Part shown: one piece after another, positions 43,817-51,927 of the stretch
Position numbering within the stretch: position 1 is the first letter of the stretch
Layout of the letters: the number at the start of each line of letters is the position of its first letter
Source of the DNA: CAXRDE01 sp964229355
GTDB lineage: Bacteria; Cyanobacteriota; Sericytochromatia; UBA7694
Assembly: GCA_964229355.1 (NCBI GenBank)
Contig: CAXRDE010000016.1
Location: 62,001 to 126,000 of the forward strand
DNA: 64,000 nucleotides
Reading direction: 5' to 3'
Position numbers and translations under genes: made by a program
The notes under the pieces: model-generated
Databases searched by the model: none
What the model saw: only the letters and a program-made list of their open reading frames with translations
Told to the model about the DNA's origin: nothing

Positions 43817-44137
43817 TTAAGCCTTACGTTTCGAGCCCCCCATGCAGGGGGGCGATTTGGGCACTTGCCCTTCGCGGGCATCCCATTCACTGGGGGTGTA
43901 GAGTTTCAGTGACAGGGCGTGTACGCCCTGCTGGAGTTCGCTGGCCAGGAGTTCATTCACGGTGCGATGCCGTTGCACACGGTTTTGGTTGGCAAATCCA
44001 CTGCTGACGATCACCAGCTTAAAATGGGTTTCTGAGCCCGGCGCCACGCTGTGTCGATTGCTTTCGTTGGTGACCTCCAGCACCTCTGGTGACAGGGCCT
44101 GGGTAATTTTTGTTTCAATCTGTGTCGCGACGCTCAT
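43817..44137 (-). CDS. BolA-family protein
   Basis: 106-aa protein of the BolA fold, which binds glutaredoxin-held iron-sulfur clusters or acts as a stress regulator. 'HSVAPGSETHFKLVIVSSGF' and 'QRHRTVNELLASELQQGVHALSLKLYTP' are typical, including the conserved RHR. Its C-terminus has an added 'CMGGSKRKA'. The frame opens at 44158, but the ATG at 44137 overlaps the ybeY stop as ATGA and has AAGGA seven bases upstream, so translation is coupled to ybeY. No monothiol glutaredoxin gene is nearby. Confidence 0.9.
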   Translation of the reverse strand: MSVATQIETKITQALSPEVLEVTNESNRHSVAPGSETHFKLVIVSSGFANQNRVQRHRTVNELLASELQQGVHALSLKLYTPSEWDAREGQVPKSPPCMGGSKRKA

Positions 44138-44589
44138 ACAAGTTCCTTTCCGAAACACTCGTGATAGTAATGTTGCAGCAGTCGATCCTGAAGACTAAAC
44201 ATGCGCTGTTCTTCTTCGGGTTCTGCATGATCATAACCTAAGAGATGCAAAAAGCCGTGGGCCACCAGTAAGGCCAGTTCCTGTTCCAGATCGTGTCCTT
44301 TTTCTTCAGCCTGTACCTTGGCTTTTTCTACAGAGACAATAATATCTCCTAAAATATTGTTCTCCATATCTTGTGGAAAGGACAATACATCGGTGGGGCG
44401 ATCGATTTCGCGGTACTGAGAGTTTAGATTTTTGATGGTGTTATCGTCAGTGAAGGTGAGACAGACTTCGGCTTCTTCTTCGCAGTGCATTTCTTGACCG
44501 ATGCTTTCTAAGAAGCCCACCCAGCGGTGGTTGTCGGGCAAATAGGTGTCATTGTGAGGATCTAGTTCGAGGTGAATGGCAATTTCCAT
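44134..44589 (-). CDS. ybeY: Endoribonuclease YbeY
   Basis: 151-aa zinc-dependent endoribonuclease involved in 16S rRNA 3'-end maturation and 70S quality control. The metal site 'HGFLHLLGYDH' is intact (HxxxHxxxxDH), and 'NSQYREIDRPTDVLSFP' and 'LGDIIVSVEKA' are standard. The frame opens at 44682, inside the preceding lipoprotein gene, but AAAGGA precedes the ATG at 44589 and this start matches the family length. The stop overlaps the BolA start. The usual neighbours phoH and era are not here. Confidence 0.95.
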   Translation of the reverse strand: MEIAIHLELDPHNDTYLPDNHRWVGFLESIGQEMHCEEEAEVCLTFTDDNTIKNLNSQYREIDRPTDVLSFPQDMENNILGDIIVSVEKAKVQAEEKGHDLEQELALLVAHGFLHLLGYDHAEPEEEQRMFSLQDRLLQHYYHECFGKELV

Positions 44590-44630
44590 AAAGGTTCCTT
44601 TTGTTTTCGTTTCAGGGGGGGTAACAGTGT

Positions 44631-45407
44631 TCAGGGGCGCTGAAAGTGGGTGAGTACGCCCGTGGACTGAAACTTGGCCCAATGATCGGTATAGAAGGTA
44701 ATTTCTTCATACATTTTAACCATACCCACCTCTGGTGCGTACCAATAACGCAAAAAATCTTCGTGTCCGTTGTCATAGCGCAAGTGGTGTTCAATGCACA
44801 GGGTTTCAAAATTTCCTGCTGGGGTATTGAGGTTTTCAAAACCTTTGACAGAAAGGGTTTCTGTGCCCCCTTGAAAGCTGCGGCCTGGCCACTGCTGTCC
44901 AGGGGTTAAGGGGGCTTGTAAGGCGGTAATAAACCCGGTGCTTTGGGGCTTGAATAGGGCGGTGTTCATTGCCGCCTCAGGAAAAGGCAAGGCCCTGAAA
45001 CTGCTGACATTTAAAGCCTCAGCTCCCTCTTGATAATGACTCAGTAATACCCGATCCGCAAAGCGACGAGCCAGTCCGGGGCGGGGTTGGGTCGAGACGT
45101 CAGGATAACGGCGGCGCAGAATCACGCTGCTGAGGGGTGTGTTGCTGCGAGACGATTCAGGCAGTGCCTCCTGGGTAATGTGCATGGTGTGAAAACGGGT
45201 ATTGTCCTGTCCGTCTTGCGACTGGGTTAAGGCATAGTGCCATTGCAGGCCGGGTGTGGTGGGATAATAACGCGCAATGGCCGTTTGACTGAGACGATTG
45301 ATACGGGCCGCGCTGGGGGTTAAACCGGAGGTGTTATGGACAGGCTGACAGGCCAGCAAGCCGAACGAAATCGCAGCCAGTAAACCTTTGGTTGTCTTAA
45401 GAACCAT
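44631..45407 (-). CDS. Lipoprotein of unknown function
   Basis: 258-aa exported lipoprotein with signal peptide ending L-L-A-C20. The rest is predicted beta-rich, with 'YYPTTPGLQWHYALTQ' near the start and 'LNTPAGNFETLCIEHHLRYD' and 'YWYAPEVGMVKMYEE' near the end. This pattern is common in bacterial proteins that are probably beta-barrel-like or lipocalin-like, though I cannot name the family. The ATG at 45407 has AAAGGA at good spacing and overlaps the MOSC gene by a few codons, so it is in an operon with MOSC and the oxygenase. Confidence 0.7.
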   Translation of the reverse strand: MVLKTTKGLLAAISFGLLACQPVHNTSGLTPSAARINRLSQTAIARYYPTTPGLQWHYALTQSQDGQDNTRFHTMHITQEALPESSRSNTPLSSVILRRRYPDVSTQPRPGLARRFADRVLLSHYQEGAEALNVSSFRALPFPEAAMNTALFKPQSTGFITALQAPLTPGQQWPGRSFQGGTETLSVKGFENLNTPAGNFETLCIEHHLRYDNGHEDFLRYWYAPEVGMVKMYEEITFYTDHWAKFQSTGVLTHFQRP

Positions 45408-46245
45408 GGGCAAATCCTTTCATGCCCACGTGTAGGCTTCCCTGGCTTTGCCTGGCACAGGCGTTTTGGCCAAAAATAACCTTTTGATGACGCAGGTGTG
45501 TCTTTGCGAGGGTCTTTAAAATCTCTGAACGGCGCACGCCTGTGTGTGGGTCTGTATTCACGATAACACAGCGTTCACAGGCTTTGACAATATCCCATTG
45601 AAAGTCCGGTGTGTTTGTGCCTTTCAGAGTTAAGCTCTGCCAACCGTCTTCGGCATAGGCAGAGGCCTCACTGGTCAGAATCAGATTTGGACGAAAGCGT
45701 TCCAGGGTGACGGGCGCTAGCCCCTGGGTCTGTAAATGGGTGTTCAGATCCTCCAAAGATGCCTGGTGGGCCAGCAAGTAAGGGTAGCCATCGGCGAAGC
45801 TGACCTGTTTGCCCGGTGCAAACAGGGGATTGGTTTCGCGCTGCTGGCTGTCGGGCATAAACACCAATTCACAGGGCACCTGGAGTTGACTTGAAAACCA
45901 ATCGTTGATAGCCGAAGGATAGCACCAGGCCTCGCCCTGATAGCGCCAGACCCGAATCACTTTTTGAGTGGGGGCAACGTTTAAGAAAGGAACCCGGCAG
46001 ATGCTGTCGTGAAAGCGGCACAAAAGTCCCTCAGATTGCAGTTCCACCTGAAGCTTTGCCATGTGGGGCAATTCCCGTTGGGTGAGAAAGTTGCCTTCGG
46101 GTGAGACCAACATCCAGCGTCGATCGTGGGCCAACCCACGATCTGTGAGTTCTGCTTCAGAGACCGAGATGCCCCGGGCAGATTTAAGGGGGTAAATCCA
46201 GATGGCTGAGAGGGTGACCGGGACTTTAGACAGGCTGTTGCGCAT
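45397..46245 (-). CDS. MOSC domain protein (YcbX/mARC-like)
   Basis: 282-aa protein with an N-terminal beta-barrel domain ('AIWIYPLKSARGISVSEAEL', 'DRRWMLV..GNFLTQRE') and a C-terminal MOSC domain ('ERFRPNLIL', 'CERCVIVNTDPHTG'). The Cys of C-x-R-C is the likely molybdenum ligand, as in mitochondrial amidoxime-reducing component and E. coli YcbX, which reduce N-hydroxylated compounds. It lacks the C-terminal ferredoxin domain of YcbX, so an external electron donor is needed. It overlaps the oxygenase gene by 20 bases upstream and the lipoprotein gene by 11 downstream. It would use the cofactor completed by MoeA. Confidence 0.88.
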   Translation of the reverse strand: MRNSLSKVPVTLSAIWIYPLKSARGISVSEAELTDRGLAHDRRWMLVSPEGNFLTQRELPHMAKLQVELQSEGLLCRFHDSICRVPFLNVAPTQKVIRVWRYQGEAWCYPSAINDWFSSQLQVPCELVFMPDSQQRETNPLFAPGKQVSFADGYPYLLAHQASLEDLNTHLQTQGLAPVTLERFRPNLILTSEASAYAEDGWQSLTLKGTNTPDFQWDIVKACERCVIVNTDPHTGVRRSEILKTLAKTHLRHQKVIFGQNACARQSQGSLHVGMKGFAHGS

Positions 46246-46936
46246 AGATCACGTGGGCCGGTTTAAACAGGACCCAGGAGGTTAAGATATATTTGTCATT
46301 GGAGCTGGGGACATGTCCCTTGTGGGTATGGGTGAAACCACTGGGGGCAAAAACCAGTTGTCCCTTGCGGGGGGAAAGCTTGCGCTGTTGGTAATAAAAC
46401 TCGGTTTCGCCGCCTTCACGCACATCATTCAGATAATACATAAACAGAAGGACCCGGTGCAGACTTTTTTGTTCTGGATCATGGGCCGATGGATAGTTTT
46501 CCGAGTGAAAGTGATGGTAGCCGCCCACCTTGCGCTCGTACTTTTGCAAATTGACGGTGCCCAGCGTATAAATTTGCTGTACCAATTGCAAAACCGTTGG
46601 GTCATCAAGCATGTTTAGAACTTCGGGGGTAATGGGCATTTGGGCCCCTGTTTGGGGATCCGGAATGAACATGGTGACAGCCCCGGTGAGCAAATGGGGA
46701 AACTCACGCACGTATTTCACCAAATAACGGTAGGTGATGGCTTCGATCTCTGCATTTTCACTTCGCCAGTCAGCGAAGCTATTGAGCGTAATATCGAGGC
46801 TGTTCTTGGCCTGAGTATTGATGCCATGGCCTGTCATGCCGGGTTTTTTTTCACGGCTGCGCTCAAATTTTTTGATCCAGTTTTTACACTGCTCGGCGCT
46901 GAGCACGTCGTTATAAGTGGCAATAAAATCTTTCAT
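46226..46936 (-). CDS. 2-oxoglutarate/Fe(II)-dependent dioxygenase, prolyl-hydroxylase type
   Basis: 236-aa soluble enzyme. The iron site is visible as H144-S-E146 in 'GGYHHFHSENYP' and a distal His near 205 in 'SGFTHTHKGH'. Lys215 in 'NDKYILTSW' would bind 2-oxoglutarate. The stretch 'RVLLFMYYLNDVREGGETEF' is typical of bacterial prolyl 4-hydroxylase-like enzymes. Most family members have HxD; Glu occurs less often. The substrate is unknown. First gene of a probable operon with MOSC, the lipoprotein, ybeY and bolA. Confidence 0.87.
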   Translation of the reverse strand: MKDFIATYNDVLSAEQCKNWIKKFERSREKKPGMTGHGINTQAKNSLDITLNSFADWRSENAEIEAITYRYLVKYVREFPHLLTGAVTMFIPDPQTGAQMPITPEVLNMLDDPTVLQLVQQIYTLGTVNLQKYERKVGGYHHFHSENYPSAHDPEQKSLHRVLLFMYYLNDVREGGETEFYYQQRKLSPRKGQLVFAPSGFTHTHKGHVPSSNDKYILTSWVLFKPAHVIYAQQPV

Positions 46937-46998
46937 ACTAAAGCCTCTTTTTGGGGTTCATCATACCATGAAGACTTTTTGACAATGTGAAATTGCGC

Positions 46999-47027
46999 TT
47001 GAGCAAGCGACATAAATGTGCTATAGT
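46999..47027 (+). promoter_or_regulatory. Promoter of the CorC-type gene
   Basis: TTGAGC (46999-47004) and TATAGT (47022-47027) with a 17-base spacer. AGGAG follows at 47051-47055. Confidence 0.65.
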
Positions 47028-47068
47028 CAGGGCATCCATTTTGAAAATTCAGGAGAAAACGTCTTAAT

Positions 47069-48394
47069 TTGGACCCCGACAGTAGTGGCCAATTTGGCTC
47101 CGTAATTACCGTTCTTGTTGTCTCTTTAGCGTTCTCTGGCCTGATCTCAGCCTATGAGGCTTCCCTCACGGATTTATCGAGCATGCGTCTTGAAAAACGT
47201 GCTGAAGAGGGAGACCAAAGGTCTGCCTATCTGCTAAAACTCATTCAAAACCCCCATCACACTTTGCTCACGCTTATGGTCTCTGATTGGCTTGCTGACG
47301 TCACGGTGATGGTGTTGAGTGCGTATCTCATTTTTCACGCCCTGGGGGCCTGGAGCTGGTGGCATGTGGCTGCTGCCATTTTCGTTTTAACCCCCACACT
47401 CTTGATTTTGGGCGAAATCATTCCTAAAAATATTGCCTCGCGTTACGGTGAGCGCTTTGCCTATGCCTGGTTGCCTTTGCTAAAGCTTTTGCTGTTGGTG
47501 TTTAGCGTGCCTGTTAAGGTGTTGAGTTTAATTACCCGTCCGCTGTTAGAGAGTGTCGGGGCACAACTGGGGCAACTCCTGCCCGAGTTTACCGAAGACG
47601 AAATTTTACATATGGTGAGCATGGGCGGCAATACCGGGCTTTTAGAAAAAGATGAAACCGAATTGGTGCAACACGCGCTCAATTTTGACGATACCCCCGC
47701 CAGTGCTGTTCTGACACCACGGGTGGATATGACTTGCTTAGAAGATACCACCACCCTTGAAGAAGCGCTCACGTTAATGGCTGACCCTGAAGGGTATTCA
47801 CGTCTTCCGGTCTACCGAGATAACTTTGATAATATCCTCGGGATTGTCTACATTAAAGATTTGCTTTCGGTGTACCAAAAGCATCCTGAACAGCGCCAAA
47901 ACCCTGTGATTGATTATGTGCGTAAAGCCCATCATATTCACGAGTACCAGCCCATTAATGAGGTGCTTAAAGAAATGCAAGCCCTGCGCACACCCATGTT
48001 CATTGTTACCGATGAATACGGGGGGACTGTGGGGCTGATTACCATGGAAGATTTACTGGAAGAGATTGTAGGGGAGTTACATGATGAGTTTGATCATGAT
48101 GAAGAAGCCCCCATTGAAAAAGTAGACATGTATACCCTGCGCGTGGATGCGAAGGTGAGTGTGACTGAAATTAATAATCTCCTGGATCTGGATTTGCCCA
48201 ACAGTCAATCGGTGGGCGGTCTTGTCTTTAGTACGCTGGGTGAAGCACCCGGTCCCGGAGAAGTGATTCACATTCAGAATGTACGCCTGGAAGTGGAAGC
48301 CGTGGACGGCATTCGTATTTTACGGGTGCTGGTGCATAAATTGACCCCTGAAGAAATCGAAACCCAGGCAGAAGCAGAAACCTCCTCCACCTAA
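47069..48394 (+). CDS. CNNM/CorC-HlyC family membrane protein with CBS pair
   Basis: 441-aa protein. Residues of about 8-195 form a DUF21/CNNM membrane domain with three to four hydrophobic segments ('ALSLAFSGLISAYEAS'-like start, 'PTLLILGEIIPKNIASRYG'). A CBS pair follows ('VLTPRVDMTCL', 'RLPVYRDNFDNILGIVYIKD', 'TPMFIVTDEYGGTVGLITMEDL'), then a CorC-HlyC C-terminal domain. Relatives are implicated in magnesium or cobalt export. The only possible start near the ribosome site is TTG at 47069, about 13 bases after AGGAG, a longer spacing than usual. htrA follows closely on the same strand. Confidence 0.9.
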   Translation: MDPDSSGQFGSVITVLVVSLAFSGLISAYEASLTDLSSMRLEKRAEEGDQRSAYLLKLIQNPHHTLLTLMVSDWLADVTVMVLSAYLIFHALGAWSWWHVAAAIFVLTPTLLILGEIIPKNIASRYGERFAYAWLPLLKLLLLVFSVPVKVLSLITRPLLESVGAQLGQLLPEFTEDEILHMVSMGGNTGLLEKDETELVQHALNFDDTPASAVLTPRVDMTCLEDTTTLEEALTLMADPEGYSRLPVYRDNFDNILGIVYIKDLLSVYQKHPEQRQNPVIDYVRKAHHIHEYQPINEVLKEMQALRTPMFIVTDEYGGTVGLITMEDLLEEIVGELHDEFDHDEEAPIEKVDMYTLRVDAKVSVTEINNLLDLDLPNSQSVGGLVFSTLGEAPGPGEVIHIQNVRLEVEAVDGIRILRVLVHKLTPEEIETQAEAETSST

Positions 48395-48439
48395 AGTCAG
48401 TCCTCATGCTAAGATATGAAAAAAACCATGAGGAATAGT

Positions 48440-49912
48440 ATGCAAAGTCGATTCAAACGTTCTCTAGTCTTGCCGTTGACAGTGGCCCTCAGTTTTGCCT
48501 CAGGTATGGCCTTGACCGAATGGCGTCACCCCCAGGCTGTGCAGGCCCAAAATAGCTCGGTCAAAACCCTCAGTCAACTCAACGATGACTTTATTGAAAT
48601 TTCTGAGCGGGTAACCCCTGCGGTGGTGAGTATTGCCATGACCAAACGGGTGAGCCGCCAGCAGCCTCAGCGCCTGGATCCTCAAAATATGCCCGATGAA
48701 TTTTTTGACTTTTTTGGCGTTCCCAATCCTCAGGGGCAAGGTCAGCCCGATAGCCGTCAACAGGGTGTGGGCTCTGGTGTTATTGTGGATGCCGAAAAGG
48801 GGTATGTGCTGACCAATAACCATGTGGTGGAAGATGCCGATGAAATCAAGGTGACCTTGACGGATCGGCGGGTCTTTAAAGCCAAGGTATTGGGTACAGA
48901 TCCCCGCTCCGATTTGGCGGTGATTCAACTGTTAAATGCCAAAAACCTGAAGCAAGCCACTATTGGAGACTCTACCTCTTTAGACGTGGGAGAATGGGTT
49001 CTGGCCATTGGAAACCCTTTTGGCCTGGACTCTACCGTAACGGCGGGTATTATTTCGGCAAAGGGTCGTGCCAATGTGGGCGTGGCTGATTTTGAAGATT
49101 TTATTCAAACGGATGCTGCTATCAATCCTGGTAACAGTGGGGGAGCCCTTGTAAATATTAAGGGTGAGCTGATTGGTATTAACACCGCCATTGCGACCCG
49201 CTCTCGCGGGTATATGGGCATTGGCTTTGCGATTCCCAGCAATATGGCCCGTCAGGTGATGGATTCGCTGATTGCCAAGGGCAAAGTGAGTCGTTCCCAA
49301 CTGGGGGTTTACATTCAGGAGCTCGATGCTTCAATGGCCCAAAGCCTGAAGCTTGAGAGCTCCAACGCGGGCATACTGGTATCAGGCATTGTACCGGGCT
49401 CCCCGGCGGAAAAAGCGGGTGTTAAAAAATATGATGTGATTACCGCTCTAAATGGTAAGCGTGTGACGGACGCCAATCAGTTCCGCAATCAAATTGCCCT
49501 GAGTGTACCGGGTTCACAGGCCAACTTGACCCTGATGCGTAACGGCAAGCAAATTGAGTTGAAGCCCACCCTGACGGAAGCCGAAAGTGCCGCCACAAAC
49601 GCTCAAAATATGCCTGCGGATTCTATCCAGCAGGATGACCTGGCGGTTCAAGATTTGACGCCTACTTTGCGTCAGCGCTATCAGGTGTTGCCCGATACCC
49701 AGGGCGTGATTGTGGCTGAAGTCAATCCCAATGGTATCGCTTCTGAGAAAGGCATACGCCGTGGGGATGTGATTACCGAAATCAATCGCCAGCCCGTGCG
49801 TTCCGCAGCCGCCTTCCAGAATGCTTATAAGCAAATCCCCAAAGGTGAGGTGGTGCTGTTGGCCTTACGTCGAGGCAGCGGTTCGCTGGTGGTGGCTTAC
49901 GAAAAACCCTAG
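48440..49912 (+). CDS. htrA: DegP/HtrA-type periplasmic serine protease with two PDZ domains
   Basis: 490-aa envelope quality-control protease. The signal or anchor segment covers about residues 8-28, with a cut likely after 'QAVQAQ'. The trypsin-like domain has the full triad: His128 in TNNHVV, Asp158 in RSDLAV and Ser233 in 'NPGNSGGAL'. Two PDZ domains follow ('GILVSGIVPGSPAEKAGV..GDVI' type). An in-frame ATG at 48416 exists, but GAGGA lies five bases before the ATG at 48440, which I prefer. It lies behind the CorC-type gene and is closed by a strong terminator. Confidence 0.95.
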   Translation: MQSRFKRSLVLPLTVALSFASGMALTEWRHPQAVQAQNSSVKTLSQLNDDFIEISERVTPAVVSIAMTKRVSRQQPQRLDPQNMPDEFFDFFGVPNPQGQGQPDSRQQGVGSGVIVDAEKGYVLTNNHVVEDADEIKVTLTDRRVFKAKVLGTDPRSDLAVIQLLNAKNLKQATIGDSTSLDVGEWVLAIGNPFGLDSTVTAGIISAKGRANVGVADFEDFIQTDAAINPGNSGGALVNIKGELIGINTAIATRSRGYMGIGFAIPSNMARQVMDSLIAKGKVSRSQLGVYIQELDASMAQSLKLESSNAGILVSGIVPGSPAEKAGVKKYDVITALNGKRVTDANQFRNQIALSVPGSQANLTLMRNGKQIELKPTLTEAESAATNAQNMPADSIQQDDLAVQDLTPTLRQRYQVLPDTQGVIVAEVNPNGIASEKGIRRGDVITEINRQPVRSAAAFQNAYKQIPKGEVVLLALRRGSGSLVVAYEKP

Positions 49913-49920
49913 CCTATTCA

Positions 49921-49964
49921 TTCAAAGAAAAAGGAACTGTGAAAACAGTTCCTTTTTCTTTGAA
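49921..49964. terminator. Strong bidirectional terminator after htrA
   Basis: A perfect 19-bp stem (49921-49939 / 49946-49964) with a six-base loop TGAAAA. Arms contain A-tracts and T-tracts, so it can end transcription of htrA and of the converging mglA operon. Confidence 0.9.
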
Positions 49965-50007
49965 GTGTCTTGCGCTGATTTCTGGTGAGAAAGCGCGGGG
50001 GCCGATT

Positions 50008-50586
50008 TTAACTCAGGCCATTCAAAACAGCTTTTGAGATGGCTTTAAGCGTGGCAAAAACACCCTGACCGTTGACAGCAACTGCCTCAAAATAGGGCAC
50101 TCTCTCAGGGTTCAGGTCGTTTTCTAGTTCTTCGACGGGCATTGAGTCAGGAATATCGCGCTTATTGTATTGAATAATCCAGGGTATTTTACCCAGAACC
50201 ATACCGTAAGAAGCCAGGTTCTCAATCATGTTGGCTTTGCTATCAATATTTTCTTGCTTCTTCTTGCGAGAAGAGTCAGCCACAAACACGAGACCGTCGG
50301 CGCCGTTCAAAACGAGACGACGGCTGGCGTTGTACTCTACCTGCCCTGGAACAGTATAGAGCGAGAACTTGGTTTTAAATCCTTGCACAGACCCCAGGTC
50401 TAAAGGCAAGAAATCAAAGAACAGGGTGCGTTCATTGGCTGTGTTTAGCGATACCATTTCACCCCGAATGGTGGGACTGAGTTGTTTATGTAAGTATTCT
50501 AAGTTGGTCGTTTTTCCACCCATACCGGTTCCGTAAAAAACCAGTTTACAGTGAATTTCGCGACTCGCGTAGTTAATTAGCGCCAT
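50008..50586 (-). CDS. mglA: MglA-type small Ras-like GTPase
   Basis: 192-aa prokaryotic small GTPase of the MglA family, which sets cell polarity and drives gliding or twitching motility in Myxococcus. The P-loop is 'GTGMGGKTT' (residues 19-27). The family's unusual G3 motif T-V-P-G-Q (78-82) is in place of the Ras D-x-x-G, and the G4 motif NKRD is at 141-144. It is the last gene of an operon that also encodes a roadblock protein (the family of MglB, its GTPase-activating partner), a DUF4388 protein and a methylase-like protein. Spacing to the roadblock gene is 12 bases. Confidence 0.93.
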   Translation of the reverse strand: MALINYASREIHCKLVFYGTGMGGKTTNLEYLHKQLSPTIRGEMVSLNTANERTLFFDFLPLDLGSVQGFKTKFSLYTVPGQVEYNASRRLVLNGADGLVFVADSSRKKKQENIDSKANMIENLASYGMVLGKIPWIIQYNKRDIPDSMPVEELENDLNPERVPYFEAVAVNGQGVFATLKAISKAVLNGLS

Positions 50587-50598
50587 AGTCTTTTGTCC

Positions 50599-51024
50599 TT
50601 ATCTCCGATTTCCGCCACTCATACTGGAGACCTCGTCGCTGATGCGTTTGGCCATCTGTTGGGTCTTGAGCTTAATCATTCCCAATGTGGTTTTCTCATC
50701 AAAAATAACGGTGATCAAGTCCTGAGAGTCAAGCAGAGAGATAAAGATATTTAAGTTATCACCTTGCTGGAACATGGTTTTAAATTCGGCTTCGCCAAGC
50801 AGTCTGGCAATCTCACGGGTGGAGGAGAAGGCGCCCACGACGAGGGCTGAGAGCGCCATCACGTGAGGAGATTCTTCACCTACAAGTGCAAGATGTTGTC
50901 CGCTCTTTTCAACAAGCAGAATAGACTTTGCATTGGTTTCGGATTGCAGTTCGGTAAGTAACTCCGTAATGCGCTGAATGCCTTCAGGAGTTATCACGAG
51001 ACTGCTAAGTTGAGGATTTAACAT
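50599..51024 (-). CDS. Roadblock/LC7 domain protein, MglB-like
   Basis: 141-aa protein of the roadblock fold. It has 'LLTELQSETNAKSILLVEKSG', 'VMALSALVVGAFSSTREIARLLG' and 'ITVIFDEKTTLGMIKLK'. In Myxococcus and Thermus, MglB homodimers of this family act as GAP for MglA, and the gene order MglB-MglA is kept here. The last 15 residues are basic and Ser/Gly-rich. It follows the DUF4388 gene by 15 bases. GAP function is inferred from family and position. Confidence 0.9.
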   Translation of the reverse strand: MLNPQLSSLVITPEGIQRITELLTELQSETNAKSILLVEKSGQHLALVGEESPHVMALSALVVGAFSSTREIARLLGEAEFKTMFQQGDNLNIFISLLDSQDLITVIFDEKTTLGMIKLKTQQMAKRISDEVSSMSGGNRR

Positions 51025-51039
51025 AGCTTGTGCAACCTG

Positions 51040-51927
51040 TCATAGTTCTATTTTTAATTCTTTTACCCAATGCTGAGTCGTGTCCGGAAAGACACGCTCA
51101 ACTTTATTGATAACCTGCTGAAGAAATGTTTCTCCGTAGATCGGGGTGATCAGTTTTAACAAATGATTCAAGCAGATACTGTAAAGCTCAGTCTGTTCCA
51201 CCAAACTCAAACTTTGTAATTTATCATCCACAATGATACCATCTTGTAGCTCGATCATCCAGTTTTTTTCTTCAATCAGCTTTTCGAGCCGCTCATTCAT
51301 CTCCTGTTTTAGTTTTAAACCACTGATGGAGTTGAACTCATTGAGCAAAGTGTTCGCCAGGGTCAAAAAGAAGCGTCGCAGCGCTGTGCTGGCCTCTTCT
51401 TTCAATTGGACAACGCCTTTGGCTTCTAAAGCGACGAGGGTTTCAATCACACCAATGGGGTCTTCTGGTACTTGATCCAGAAGTCCATGCAGCGCGACAG
51501 GCCCGTCAAAAGCTTTTAAGTGCTCAATCAGTGTGCTGTTTTGCAACGCGTCGGGAGACCCCAGGTACTGAACGTGGGTGTTAGGCGCAAGGGTGGGATA
51601 TTTGCGCTGGATTTTTTTCCAGGTTTCGACGTAGATAATGCCTTGTTGAATCAGGGTGTCTAAATCACTGGAAATGGTGGGTTCAGGCAGTGTGGTTTCT
51701 GTTAAAAAGTCGAAGGTGGCACTGCTGCCATAATTCAACATCTCATACACCGCAGCCTGTCCTGACAGTTCAGGCGTCTCTGCGTGAGACACCTTGCCGT
51801 CATGGACAAAAATACGACTCGTTAGCCCTTCAAACTCAATCACCAACTCGCCGGTTTTCTGACTGTCAATGAGGATCCTGAGGATATCGGGTAGGCTAAA
51901 GTCTGCAAATCTTCCGCTGAACTTCAT
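51040..51927 (-). CDS. DUF4388 (PATAN-like) domain protein
   Basis: 295-aa protein. The N-terminal 105 residues form a DUF4388 domain ('FSGRFADFSLPDILRILIDS', 'KTGELVIEF', 'IFVHDGKVSHAETPELSGQA'). This domain is found with MglA/roadblock systems and in cyanobacterial PatA-type response regulators. The rest is helical, including a winged-helix-like part ('GVIETLVALEAKGVVQL') and a C-terminal helical bundle that I cannot assign. Start and the upstream stop overlap as ATGA. A role linking the GTPase module to other partners is likely by context. Confidence 0.82.
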   Translation of the reverse strand: MKFSGRFADFSLPDILRILIDSQKTGELVIEFEGLTSRIFVHDGKVSHAETPELSGQAAVYEMLNYGSSATFDFLTETTLPEPTISSDLDTLIQQGIIYVETWKKIQRKYPTLAPNTHVQYLGSPDALQNSTLIEHLKAFDGPVALHGLLDQVPEDPIGVIETLVALEAKGVVQLKEEASTALRRFFLTLANTLLNEFNSISGLKLKQEMNERLEKLIEEKNWMIELQDGIIVDDKLQSLSLVEQTELYSICLNHLLKLITPIYGETFLQQVINKVERVFPDTTQHWVKELKIEL